The notes under the pieces were generated by a model. That model saw nothing but the letters and a program-made list of their open reading frames with translations. It made no database searches and was not told the DNA's origin. A program made the position numbers and the translations under genes. 52,543 bases of DNA from Hyphomonadaceae bacterium (GTDB lineage Bacteria > Pseudomonadota > Alphaproteobacteria > Caulobacterales > Hyphomonadaceae), in NCBI GenBank assembly GCA_947474455.1, contig CANJIL010000018.1:1-52543 (forward strand), written 5' to 3'. Positions 1 through 6,399 of the stretch are shown one piece after another; the stretch's first letter is position 1, and the number at the start of each line of letters is the position of its first letter.

Positions 1-149
1 CTCCGGAGCCGCTGTACGAGTATGCCTGCCACGAAGGCAATTACAGCATGTTCAACCTGCTCTCCGGAGCCCGCGCCTATGAGCGCGAGGGCCGCAAGAA
101 CGGCGAGCGCAAGGCCATCTTCGCCGGGGTCAAAGAGGCGGACGAGTAA
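1..149 (+). CDS. 3' end of a secreted tandem-array protein (partial)
   Basis: The window opens inside a gene whose last 48 codons are visible (frame starting at base 3, stop TAA at 147-149). The tail is nearly identical to the ends of the two complete genes that follow: it has the same EYACxEGNYSMFNLL and GARAYEREGR segments, differing at a few codons, and ends KEADE. It is therefore a third, upstream member of the same tandem family. Only the C-terminus is present, so nothing can be said of its signal peptide or start. Function unknown. Confidence 0.85.
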   Translation, partial: PEPLYEYACHEGNYSMFNLLSGARAYEREGRKNGERKAIFAGVKEADE

Positions 150-424
150 GGCTGGCCCCACGCCGGGAGCGTTGGCGCAGAACAGCAGGAGGGCCGCGGC
201 GGGAGCCCGAGGCCGCGCAGCTGCTTCTCCCTCCGGCGGCGGTACGGGTTCGACCCTATCAATGCTTCAGGCAGCCGAAGTTTCGTCTGCAAAGCACTCC
301 CTTGTGATCCCTTACAGACCAAAACTGCATTAGGATTAAGTTTGGATAGGCGCGCCGCTGACAGTGTAATGGCTCTTACGGGCTGGTCACGGAATTTGCG
401 TTGCGGAACAAGAGGGAGAGCGCC
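150..424 (+). promoter_or_regulatory. Intergenic region with duplicated upstream block of array gene 2
   Basis: No gene is supported here. From about 300 the sequence aligns by eye with the stretch before the next paralogue (about 1639-1763). Shared words in the same order are CTTGTGATC (301-309), TGCATTAG (326-333), CCGCTGACAGTGT (355-367), GCTCTTA, GGTCACGGAA (385-394) and AGGGAGAGCGCCGTGAA, the last containing the ribosome binding site and GTG start. Conservation outside the coding frame suggests a shared promoter or operator, but no convincing -35/-10 pair stands out. Confidence 0.5.
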
Positions 425-1459
425 GTGAAGTATTCATCGATTCTGGCTTCGGCCATGTTTGTGCTTGCAACGACGCCGGGAGCGTTGGCGCAAGCAGAGC
501 CCACCTACCAGCAGCCCAAGACCAGCTGGGGCGCACCTGACCTTCAGGGTTATTGGAGCACCGCCTCGCTCACGACCATGGCGCGCCCGGCAGGGGCAAC
601 CAGCCTTATCGTCAGCGAGGAAGAAAGGCAGAAGCTGTTCAACGGCAACATCTACACCCGCGTTGCAAAGGAAGAGGCGGCTCTTTCCCCGGCGGAGCTG
701 CTGAAGGACGCGAACCCTGACCGGGCTTACAACCGTTTCTGGATGGATCCGGGCGCCGACCTCGGCAAGATCAACGGGCAGTATCGCTCGTCCTGGATTG
801 TCGAACCCGCCAACGGCCAGATCCCGTTCATTGATGCCAACGCAGCGAACAGGCGTGGCTTGTCTTCATCGGAAGAAGAATATGCCGACCGCCCGAGCGA
901 CAATCCTGAAGACCGCGGTGTTTCGGAGCGTTGCATCTGGTTCGGCAGCAGCGCCGGGCCGGTGCTGAGCAACGGCATGTACAACAACAACATCCAGATT
1001 GTTCAGACCCCGGATCACGTGATGATCATGGGTGAGATGATCCACGACGTGCGCGTCGTTTCGCTCAAGGGCGAGCGCAATCCCGCCAGCATCCCGAAAT
1101 GGGGTGGGGATTCGATCGGCCACTATGAGGGCAATACCCTTGTCGTCGAAACCATCAATGTCGAGCAGAAGCAGGGCAGCTTCATCTCGAACAAAGGGAA
1201 GGTGACTGAGCGCTTCACCCGCGCGAGCGACGGCCAGATCATCTACCAGTACACAGTCGATGACCCGAGCCGCTACACCCAGCCGTGGAAGGGTGAGATG
1301 CCGCTGAACGTTTCGCAGGGCCTCTACGAGTACGCTTGCCTTGAAGGCAATTACAGCATGTTCAACCTGCTCTCGGGCGCGCGCGCCTATGAGCGCGAGG
1401 GCCGCACGAATGGGGTCCGGAAGGCGATCTTCGCCGGCGTCGCCGAGGCGAAAGAGTAG
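425..1459 (+). CDS. Secreted protein of unknown function, tandem paralogue 2
   Basis: A 344-residue protein with a Sec signal peptide (basic n-region, hydrophobic core, ending ALAQ near residue 23), so exported. GTG at 425 is chosen because GGGAGAG lies just upstream and the next copy starts identically; an in-frame ATG at 401 would add an unlikely basic leader. The mature part has the motif GAPDLQGYWS near the N-terminus and GGDSIGHYEGNTLVVET in the second half. That pattern (PDLxGxW with EGxTLVVET) occurs in uncharacterised secreted proteins of several Gram-negative groups; I know of no assigned activity. Two cysteines, one in SERC and one in EYAC, could form a periplasmic disulfide. It belongs to a head-to-tail array with the gene cut at the left edge and the one at 1764. 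Confidence 0.85.
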   Translation: MKYSSILASAMFVLATTPGALAQAEPTYQQPKTSWGAPDLQGYWSTASLTTMARPAGATSLIVSEEERQKLFNGNIYTRVAKEEAALSPAELLKDANPDRAYNRFWMDPGADLGKINGQYRSSWIVEPANGQIPFIDANAANRRGLSSSEEEYADRPSDNPEDRGVSERCIWFGSSAGPVLSNGMYNNNIQIVQTPDHVMIMGEMIHDVRVVSLKGERNPASIPKWGGDSIGHYEGNTLVVETINVEQKQGSFISNKGKVTERFTRASDGQIIYQYTVDDPSRYTQPWKGEMPLNVSQGLYEYACLEGNYSMFNLLSGARAYEREGRTNGVRKAIFAGVAEAKE

Positions 1460-1763
1460 GCCGTTTCATTCTGACGCAGTATCGGGCAGCAAGGGAGTAG
1501 TTGCGGGATTTTAGGGCTGGATTCAGAGCCGCGCAGCTGCTTTCTTGCTGTAGAATTATTCGGGATATCTGTTCGTAGGTGCAAACAGAACGGCCCTCGA
1601 TTGCGTTGTGCAGTCGAAATTGTGACTGAACGCACTCGCTTGTGATCTCTCTAGGCGAAAAATTGCATTAGTTTCGGGTTCGAGAGGCGCTTCCGCTGAC
1701 AGTGTCTAGATCGCTCTTAGGGGGCGGTCACGGAACCCGCGCATCGAGCAAAGGGAGAGCGCC
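1460..1763 (+). promoter_or_regulatory. Intergenic region between array paralogues, carrying the repeated upstream block
   Basis: About 300 bases without a supported gene. Its 3' part repeats the block seen before the previous paralogue: CTTGTGATC at 1639-1647, TGCATTAG at 1664-1671, then CCGCTGACAGTGT, GCTCTTA, GGTCACGGAA and the AGGGAGAGCGCC ribosome-binding region. The 5' part (1460-1630) shows only scattered similarity to the other copy. No obvious intrinsic terminator follows the stop at 1459. Confidence 0.5.
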
Positions 1764-2798
1764 GTGAAATATTCTTCGATCCTGACATCAGTCATTTTTG
1801 TCCTTGCGGCCACGCCGGCCGCCCTGGCGCAGGCTGCGCCGTCCTATACTCCGCCCAAAACGAGCTGGGGCGCGCCCGACCTTCAGGGCTTCTTCAGCAG
1901 CGCGTCGCTCACGACCATGACGCGCCCGGCGAGCGCGACCAGCCTGGTCGTCAGCGATGCGGAAAGAGAGAAGCTGTTCAACGGAAACATCTACACCCGC
2001 GTGGCGAAGGAAGAGGCCTCTCTTTCGAAGGCCGAGCTGCTGACGGACGGCAACCCCGACCGCGCCTATAACCGCTTCTGGATGGATCCGGGCGCCGACC
2101 TTGGAAAGATCAACGGGCAGTATCGCTCGTCCTGGATCGTCGAACCCGCCAATGGCCAGATCCCCTACAAGGACGCCAGCACCCGGCGTCAACGCGCTTC
2201 ATCGTCGGAAGAAGAGTATGCCGACCGCGCGAGCGACAATCCGGAAGACCGCGGCAATTCAGAGCGTTGCATCTATGGCTTCACGGGCGGTCCCGGGCCC
2301 GTGCTGAACAATGGCATGTACAACAACACCTACCAGATCGTTCAGACGCCGACCGATGTGATGATCTTGGCGGAGATGGCGCATGATGTGCGTGTCATTT
2401 CGCTCACCGGCAAGCGCAACCCCGCGTCCATGCCCAAATGGGGTGGTGACTCGATCGGTCACTATGAAGGCAACACGCTGGTGGTCGAAACCATCAATGT
2501 CGAGCCGAAGCAAGGCAGCTACATCTCGGACACTGGCAAGGTGACCGAGCGCTTCACGCGCGTCGCCGATGGTCAGATCCTCTATCAATACACGGTCGAG
2601 GATCCGACCAAATATACCCAGCCGTGGAAGGGCGAGATGCCGCTCAATATCTCACAGGAGCCGCTGTACGAGTACGCCTGTCTCGAAGGCAATTACAGCA
2701 TGTTCAACCTGCTCTCCGGTGCGCGCGCCTATGAGCGCGAGGGCCGCACGAACGGCGTGCGGAAGCAAATCTTCGCAGGGGTCGCGGAAGCGGAGTAG
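1764..2798 (+). CDS. Secreted protein of unknown function, tandem paralogue 3
   Basis: A 344-residue close paralogue of the preceding gene with the same length, signal peptide (VKYSSIL start, ALAQ cleavage region) and conserved blocks: GAPDLQGFFS, NRFWMDPGADLGKINGQYRS, GGDSIGHYEGNTLVVET and MFNLLSGARAYEREGR. GTG at 1764 follows AAGGGAGAG, a good ribosome binding site. Differences between copies concentrate in the middle (around the SSSEEEYADR and SERC segments), as expected for duplicates diverging under similar constraints. It closes the array; a strong terminator-like hairpin lies about 60 bases downstream. Secretion is supported by the signal peptide; the biochemical role is unknown. Confidence 0.85.
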   Translation: MKYSSILTSVIFVLAATPAALAQAAPSYTPPKTSWGAPDLQGFFSSASLTTMTRPASATSLVVSDAEREKLFNGNIYTRVAKEEASLSKAELLTDGNPDRAYNRFWMDPGADLGKINGQYRSSWIVEPANGQIPYKDASTRRQRASSSEEEYADRASDNPEDRGNSERCIYGFTGGPGPVLNNGMYNNTYQIVQTPTDVMILAEMAHDVRVISLTGKRNPASMPKWGGDSIGHYEGNTLVVETINVEPKQGSYISDTGKVTERFTRVADGQILYQYTVEDPTKYTQPWKGEMPLNISQEPLYEYACLEGNYSMFNLLSGARAYEREGRTNGVRKQIFAGVAEAE

Positions 2799-2860
2799 CT
2801 CCAGGGTCGCGTGGACCTGCTCGTCATTTCGCGGGCATGAGGCACTTTGACAATAGATGC

Positions 2861-2894
2861 GGCGGCGAGGGAGCACCTCGCCGCCGTAAGCTTT
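2861..2894 (+). terminator. Rho-independent terminator after the secreted-protein array
   Basis: A perfect 10-bp inverted repeat, GGCGGCGAGG (2861-2870) and CCTCGCCGCC (2876-2885), with a 5-base loop. It is followed by a short T stretch (CTTTT, 2891-2895) and lies 63 bases after the stop of the last array gene. Confidence 0.7.
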
Positions 2895-2910
2895 TGATCG
2901 CTGGGGGCGC

Positions 2911-3077
2911 CGGCGTCAGCGCGCGAGCGCCACTGCGTCGGGGCCGGCAGCTGGCCGGACATGGCGTTCGCCGCGCGGTGGACCGCTTCGGCGACGTCAG
3001 CCTCGGAGGTGAACACGGCAGGTTGCTGGGCGAAGGCGGCGAGAATGGGCTGAGCGAAAGGCTGGCAGAGAGCAATT
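2911..3077 (-). pseudogene. Remnant of a short-chain dehydrogenase C-terminus
   Basis: Read on the minus strand, one frame gives AAFAQQPAVFTSEADVAEAV followed by RAANAMSGQLP. A one-base frame change then gives PDAVALAR and a stop. This matches the usual end of classical short-chain dehydrogenases, where a segment like 'pedVAeaVwrAA-d.s..LrfPaGaDAvalA' precedes the stop. An in-frame stop lies upstream at about 3077, and no Rossmann motif or YxxxK is nearby. It therefore looks like a decayed 3' fragment. It rests on remembered family consensus only and spans about 55 codons. Confidence 0.45.
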
Positions 3078-3231
3078 TAGCTGAGCGATTCCGGACCATC
3101 TGCGGTCAAAAGTCCAAGTCTTGTTGGCTATAGTCCAGAAATGATCGATCCCCTTTCGGGCATCATGGGCCTGCTGAAGCCGTGCACGGTGGTCGCAAAG
3201 CGCATGCTGCTGGTTAACCCGCCTGTTGTTC

Positions 3232-4119
3232 TCAGGTCGACGGGATGAGGCCGGATTCTTCTGGGTCGCCGACGATGCGGGTGAGGGCGCTGCGGAGTTT
3301 GCGAAGAGCCTGATGTTCGATCTGGCGGACGCGCTCTTTCGAGACGCCGAGCCTGCGGCCCAGGGTTTCGAGCGTGACGCCTTCCTCTACGAGGCGGCGT
3401 TCGCGGATGATGATCATCTCGCGCTCTGTGAGGTCGGCGAGGGCTTCGGCCAGCCACATCTTCCGCGTCTGGCGGTCGCGAGTCACCATGATTTCCTCTT
3501 CGGGCTGGGCGCCCATGTCGGGGAGCAGGTCCTGCCACTCGCTGTCGCCGGCTTCACCGATGGGTGCGTTGAGCGAGCGGTCGGCGGCGGAGAGGCGCGA
3601 GGCCATGCGGTCGACTTCGCCCTCGTCCACGCGGAGAGTGGTGGCAACGTAGGCGCGGCTTTCGGCCGAGAGGCCGCCATCGGTGGGGTCGCGCAGGAGG
3701 GCGCGCAGACGGCGAAGATTAAAGAACAGGGACTTCTGGGCGGCCGTGGTGCCAGTGCGAACAATCGACCAGTTGCGGAGGATGTAGTCCTGCACGCAGG
3801 AGCGGATCCACCAGGTGGCATAGGTCGAGAAGCGGAGTTCGCGCTCGGGCTCAAAGCGGGCGGCGGCGAGCATGAGGCCGACATTGCCTTCCTGCACGAG
3901 GTCCGACATCGGCAGGCCGTAGGTGCGGAAGCGGGAAGCGATGGCCACGACGAGCCGCATGTAGGCGGTGCAGAGTTCGTGAAGCGCGTCTTCGTCACCC
4001 TCGACACGCCAGCGTGTCGCGAGACCGAGTTCATGATCACGTTCGAGAAGCGGGGCCGACATGGCCTTCTTGACAAAACGGCGGTCTGCGCCGGTCGCGG
4101 TCGTGTCGGTAGCGGCCAT
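3232..4119 (-). CDS. rpoH: RNA polymerase heat-shock sigma factor (sigma-32 family)
   Basis: A sigma-70 family factor of 295 residues that directs core RNA polymerase to heat-shock or stress promoters. Region 2 is clear: MRLVVAIASRFRTYGLPMSD, then QEGNVGLM (residues 54-83), then FSTYATWWIRSCVQDYILR (97-115). The RpoH-box equivalent AAQKSLFFNLRR (126-137) separates it from housekeeping and general stress factors. Region 4.2 is LETLGRRLGVSKERVRQIEH (250-269). ATG at 4119 is chosen because GGAG sits six bases upstream and the size fits; the frame is open further upstream to 4311. It lies downstream of carD on the same strand, beyond a hairpin (4338-4367), so it probably has its own promoter. Alphaproteobacteria often carry more than one RpoH; which paralogue this is cannot be told. 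Confidence 0.92.
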   Translation of the reverse strand: MAATDTTATGADRRFVKKAMSAPLLERDHELGLATRWRVEGDEDALHELCTAYMRLVVAIASRFRTYGLPMSDLVQEGNVGLMLAAARFEPERELRFSTYATWWIRSCVQDYILRNWSIVRTGTTAAQKSLFFNLRRLRALLRDPTDGGLSAESRAYVATTLRVDEGEVDRMASRLSAADRSLNAPIGEAGDSEWQDLLPDMGAQPEEEIMVTRDRQTRKMWLAEALADLTEREMIIIRERRLVEEGVTLETLGRRLGVSKERVRQIEHQALRKLRSALTRIVGDPEESGLIPST

Positions 4120-4426
4120 CGGGGGCTCCGTGAATTTGTCCGTCGGCTGCGCGTGGAACATACGCGCTCGACCGGAGGCCATAGCCTCCGTCCGACGAAA
4201 CAAACCCGCCGGACTTGGGACGGTTCCCGCCCCTCGCAAAAAATCACGGATAAACCGGAGATAGACTCGCAAGCTCCCACGGGAAGGGGAAGCATCAAAC
4301 GAAACTGCCAAAATGGCGAGATCTTAAACCAATGCAAATGGGGCGTCCCTGGAAAGGGACGCCCCATCAATCGTCTATCGAGTATCTAGCCGTCGTCTTC
4401 GTCGTGGCCTCTTCGGACTCACCCGT
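4120..4426. other. Leader/promoter region of rpoH with a short hairpin
   Basis: About 300 non-coding bases between carD and rpoH. On the rpoH strand, a 7-bp stem with a 4-base loop lies at 4173-4190 (CGGAGGC and GCCTCCG), about 55-70 bases before the rpoH start. The carD-side end holds the strong hairpin at 4338-4367. No confident -35/-10 pair was identified. Confidence 0.5.
4338..4367 (-). terminator. Hairpin terminator after carD
   Basis: A perfect 13-bp inverted repeat, ATGGGGCGTCCCT (4338-4350) and AGGGACGCCCCAT (4355-4367), with a 4-base loop about 60 bases past the carD stop. The T tract on the minus strand is weak (TTTGCATT), so it may act as an intrinsic terminator or as an RNA 3'-end stabiliser. 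Confidence 0.6.
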
Positions 4427-4951
4427 TCAGGCGGCGCGCTTGGCCAGCGACTTGGACAGCTTTTCCACAGCGTCGGCGTGTTTGATGTTTTCGACCGCCG
4501 CGAGCTCGCGGGCCATGCGGTCCAGCGCCGATTCATAGAGCTGACGCTCGGAATATGACTGGTCCGGCTGGTCGCCAGCTCGGTGGAGGTCGCGAACGAC
4601 TTCCGCGATGGAGATCAGATTGCCCGAATTGATCTTCGCTTCGTATTCCTGGGCGCGGCGCGACCACATCGTGCGCTTGATGCGCGCACGGCCGCCGAGC
4701 GTCTTCAGCGCATCGCCGACGATGCGGGTCGAGGCGAGGGCACGCATGCCTGAGGACGCGGCCTTGGCGACCGGCACGCGCAGGATAAGTTTGTCCTGCT
4801 CGAAGGCGACAACAAACACTTCGAGCTTCATACCGGCGACCTGCTGCGTCTCCACGCCTGTCACACGGCCGACGCCATGCGCGGGGTAAACCACGTGCTG
4901 GCCAACATTGAAGAGGCCCTCAACGACTTTTGCCGGCTGTTTTTTGGACAT
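4427..4951 (-). CDS. carD: CarD/CdnL-family transcription regulator
   Basis: A 174-residue CarD-type protein that binds the RNA polymerase beta subunit and stabilises open complexes at rRNA and growth-related promoters. The N-terminal RNA-polymerase-interaction (Tudor-like) domain is recognisable at residues about 12-70: FNVGQHVVYPAHGVGRVTGV, then FVVAFEQDKLILRVPV. The helical C-terminal DNA-binding part follows, with MWSRRAQEYEAKINSGN, VVRDLHRA and SYSERQLYESALDRMARELA. Length is normal for the alphaproteobacterial CdnL group. ATG at 4951 is the first start, with TGAGG-like spacing upstream. The order fdxA - carD - rpoH on one strand is common in Alphaproteobacteria and supports the assignment. 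Confidence 0.93.
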   Translation of the reverse strand: MSKKQPAKVVEGLFNVGQHVVYPAHGVGRVTGVETQQVAGMKLEVFVVAFEQDKLILRVPVAKAASSGMRALASTRIVGDALKTLGGRARIKRTMWSRRAQEYEAKINSGNLISIAEVVRDLHRAGDQPDQSYSERQLYESALDRMARELAAVENIKHADAVEKLSKSLAKRAA

Positions 4952-4981
4952 GGATTGCTCACCTCACTGATCGCAACAAGT

Positions 4982-5031
4982 GTCAGGCCTTCGGGGCGCC
5001 CACCCATAGGTGTGCGGCAGCGGAGCCTGAC
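4982..5031 (-). other. Possible leader hairpin upstream of carD
   Basis: GTCAGGC (4982-4988) and GCCTGAC (5025-5031) are exact inverted repeats separated by 36 bases, and a second small stem (TTCGCC/GGCGAA) lies at about 5049-5064. Together they could fold the carD 5' leader. This is suggestive only; no known RNA family is recognised. Confidence 0.25.
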
Positions 5032-5169
5032 CTGTTGCGTTGTCTGTTTCGCCCGTCGGCGAACTTGACCCTTAGCACAATTGTAAGAAATTTCAACTCG
5101 TTGCTGCATCGCACGGTGGGGTCATGGCCCTGATTCTGCGTGCCCTAGCGGCATTTCGCCTCAGAAATT

Positions 5170-5511
5170 CTATTGCCCCGACCCGGGTTTGGGCGAAAAC
5201 AGGTTCGCGAGCTTGCCCTTCACCTTGGCGTAATCATCCGCGTCGGCAGGGGCTGTGCCCTTAACAGTGATGTTCGGCCAGATTTTCGCGTAATCGGTGT
5301 TCAGCTTCAGCCATTTGCCGTCCGCGTCATCCTCAGTGTCCGGGACGATGGCTTCCACGGGGCATTCAGGCTGGCAAACGCCGCAATCGATGCATTCTTC
5401 CGGGTGAATCACCAGAAAGTTCTCGCCTTCGTAGAAGCAGTCCACCGGACATACCTCCACGCAATCCATGTATTTGCACCGGATGCAGGAGTCGGTGACG
5501 ATGTAGGTCAT
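5170..5511 (-). CDS. fdxA: 7Fe ferredoxin ([3Fe-4S]/[4Fe-4S])
   Basis: A soluble electron carrier of 113 residues. The N-terminus [20 protein letters not shown] holds Cys9, Cys12 and Cys17; Cys21 of the CP motif follows, and the second cluster motif [12 protein letters not shown] supplies Cys40, Cys43, Cys46 and Cys50. This is the Azotobacter-type FdxA arrangement with a C-terminal extension (KIWPNI, LFSPKPG). ATG at 5511 is preferred over an in-frame TTG at 5517 because family members begin MTYIVTD. Partners are unknown. It sits between the S4/helicase genes and carD, a neighbourhood widely kept in Alphaproteobacteria. Confidence 0.95.
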   Translation of the reverse strand: MTYIVTDSCIRCKYMDCVEVCPVDCFYEGENFLVIHPEECIDCGVCQPECPVEAIVPDTEDDADGKWLKLNTDYAKIWPNITVKGTAPADADDYAKVKGKLANLFSPKPGSGQ

Positions 5512-5598
5512 TGGCAAGCCGTCCGTACTGGCGCCGCGACATGAGGCCAGCGGCTGGCCTTGTCAATTCAATGGGCCATTGAGGCAGGCTCAACAGGG

Positions 5599-6090
5599 TC
5601 AGCCCCCGTATAGGCTCTTCCACATCACCACCACGCCCCAGTGGATGACCACGCCGGGCCAGATCGAGTTGGAGCGGAGGCGTGCAAGCGTGCAGGCCAG
5701 ACCCAGCCAGGCGATCAGTCCCATAAAGCGCGGATCAGTGAATTCGGGCCGGCCAAAGGGCAGACCGAACCACGTCTGGACCGGATGCCAGAGGATATAG
5801 GCGAGGAGCGAGCACGCGGCGGCAATCGGCGCCCCCTTCCTGACCCAGCCCCGAAAGATAAGTTCCTCGGACATGGTCGGGATCAGGAAGGCGGATAGCC
5901 AGGTGGTCATCAGTTGGCCGCTTGAGAGCGGCTTCAGGTGAAGCACGCCCGAATGGGCAGCCCAGCCGCCCGCAGCAACCACGATGAGGAAGAGCAGCAG
6001 GCCTTCAATCGCTGCCCGCAGGTCCGGCAGACGTTTAAGCGCCGCGATGGTATCCCCAACCGGACCGGGTGGCCTTGGTTCTGCTGTCAC
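5599..6090 (-). CDS. CPBP-family intramembrane metalloprotease
   Basis: A 163-residue membrane protein of the CPBP (CAAX protease and bacteriocin-processing) family. Its signature EELIFRGW lies at residues 75-82, where the two glutamates and the arginine are catalytic. Further conserved histidines follow in LWHPVQTW and in GVVIHWG near the C-terminus. Hydrophobic segments are at about 29-46, 62-72, 88-101 and 122-155. It is shorter than many family members (usually 200-300), so only the core is present. Its substrate is unknown. The start lies 18 bases after the stop of the S4-domain gene, so the two are probably co-transcribed. Confidence 0.8.
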   Translation of the reverse strand: MTAEPRPPGPVGDTIAALKRLPDLRAAIEGLLLFLIVVAAGGWAAHSGVLHLKPLSSGQLMTTWLSAFLIPTMSEELIFRGWVRKGAPIAAACSLLAYILWHPVQTWFGLPFGRPEFTDPRFMGLIAWLGLACTLARLRSNSIWPGVVIHWGVVVMWKSLYGG

Positions 6091-6108
6091 GCGTAGGCCT
6101 CGCCGACG

Positions 6109-6399
6109 TTAGCGCCCCTCGAGAGCCACATAACACAGCGCGGCCTCGGAAGGCGGCCCCCTTCGCGCCGGAAGTGAAAGAATTCGCACCAACACAGGAC
6201 CGGACGGCGCGCGGAAGGACAGGATGTCGCCAGGCTCGACGGGGCTTGCCGGCTTGTCGATGCGGCGGACCTGGCCATCGCGTTCAACGCGCGCGCCGGT
6301 TTCCTCGATTGCTTCGGTGGCGGAGGTACGAACCTTGAAGAACCGGGCGCGCCACAGGAAGACGTCGAGGCGCATACGACAGGCGTCGGCATCGGTCAT
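6109..6399 (-). CDS. S4-domain RNA-binding protein (Hsp15-like)
   Basis: A 96-residue protein made almost entirely of an S4 RNA-binding fold: MRLDVFLWRARFFKVRTSAT, then IEETGARVERDGQ, and later VEPGDILSF. Family members such as Hsp15 bind stalled 50S-peptidyl-tRNA complexes or structured RNA; the precise role here is inferred. ATG at 6399 overlaps the stop of the helicase gene by four bases (ATGA), a sign of translational coupling. A second ATG eight codons in (MRLDVFL) is possible. The helicase-S4-fdxA-carD order supports a common RNA-related operon. Confidence 0.85.
   Translation of the reverse strand: MTDADACRMRLDVFLWRARFFKVRTSATEAIEETGARVERDGQVRRIDKPASPVEPGDILSFRAPSGPVLVRILSLPARRGPPSEAALCYVALEGR

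Larger units (their letters stand above)
2799..3231. other. Intergenic region: terminator and decayed dehydrogenase fragment
   Basis: More than 400 bases with no intact gene. It holds the hairpin at 2861-2894 and the degenerate dehydrogenase tail at about 2911-3077 listed separately. The remainder up to the stop of rpoH at 3232 shows nothing I can name. Confidence 0.6.

Noticed and set aside
246-256. GGGTTCGACCC, resembling a tRNA T arm
   Set aside because: No acceptor, D or anticodon arm can be drawn around it.
2837-3133. 98-codon plus-strand frame in the gap before rpoH
   Set aside because: No ribosome binding site, no family likeness, and it crosses the terminator hairpin and the opposite-strand dehydrogenase remnant.
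3226-4389. 387-codon plus-strand frame opposite rpoH
   Set aside because: It mirrors rpoH across its full length, a common effect of GC-rich codon usage, and shows no domain or ribosome binding site.
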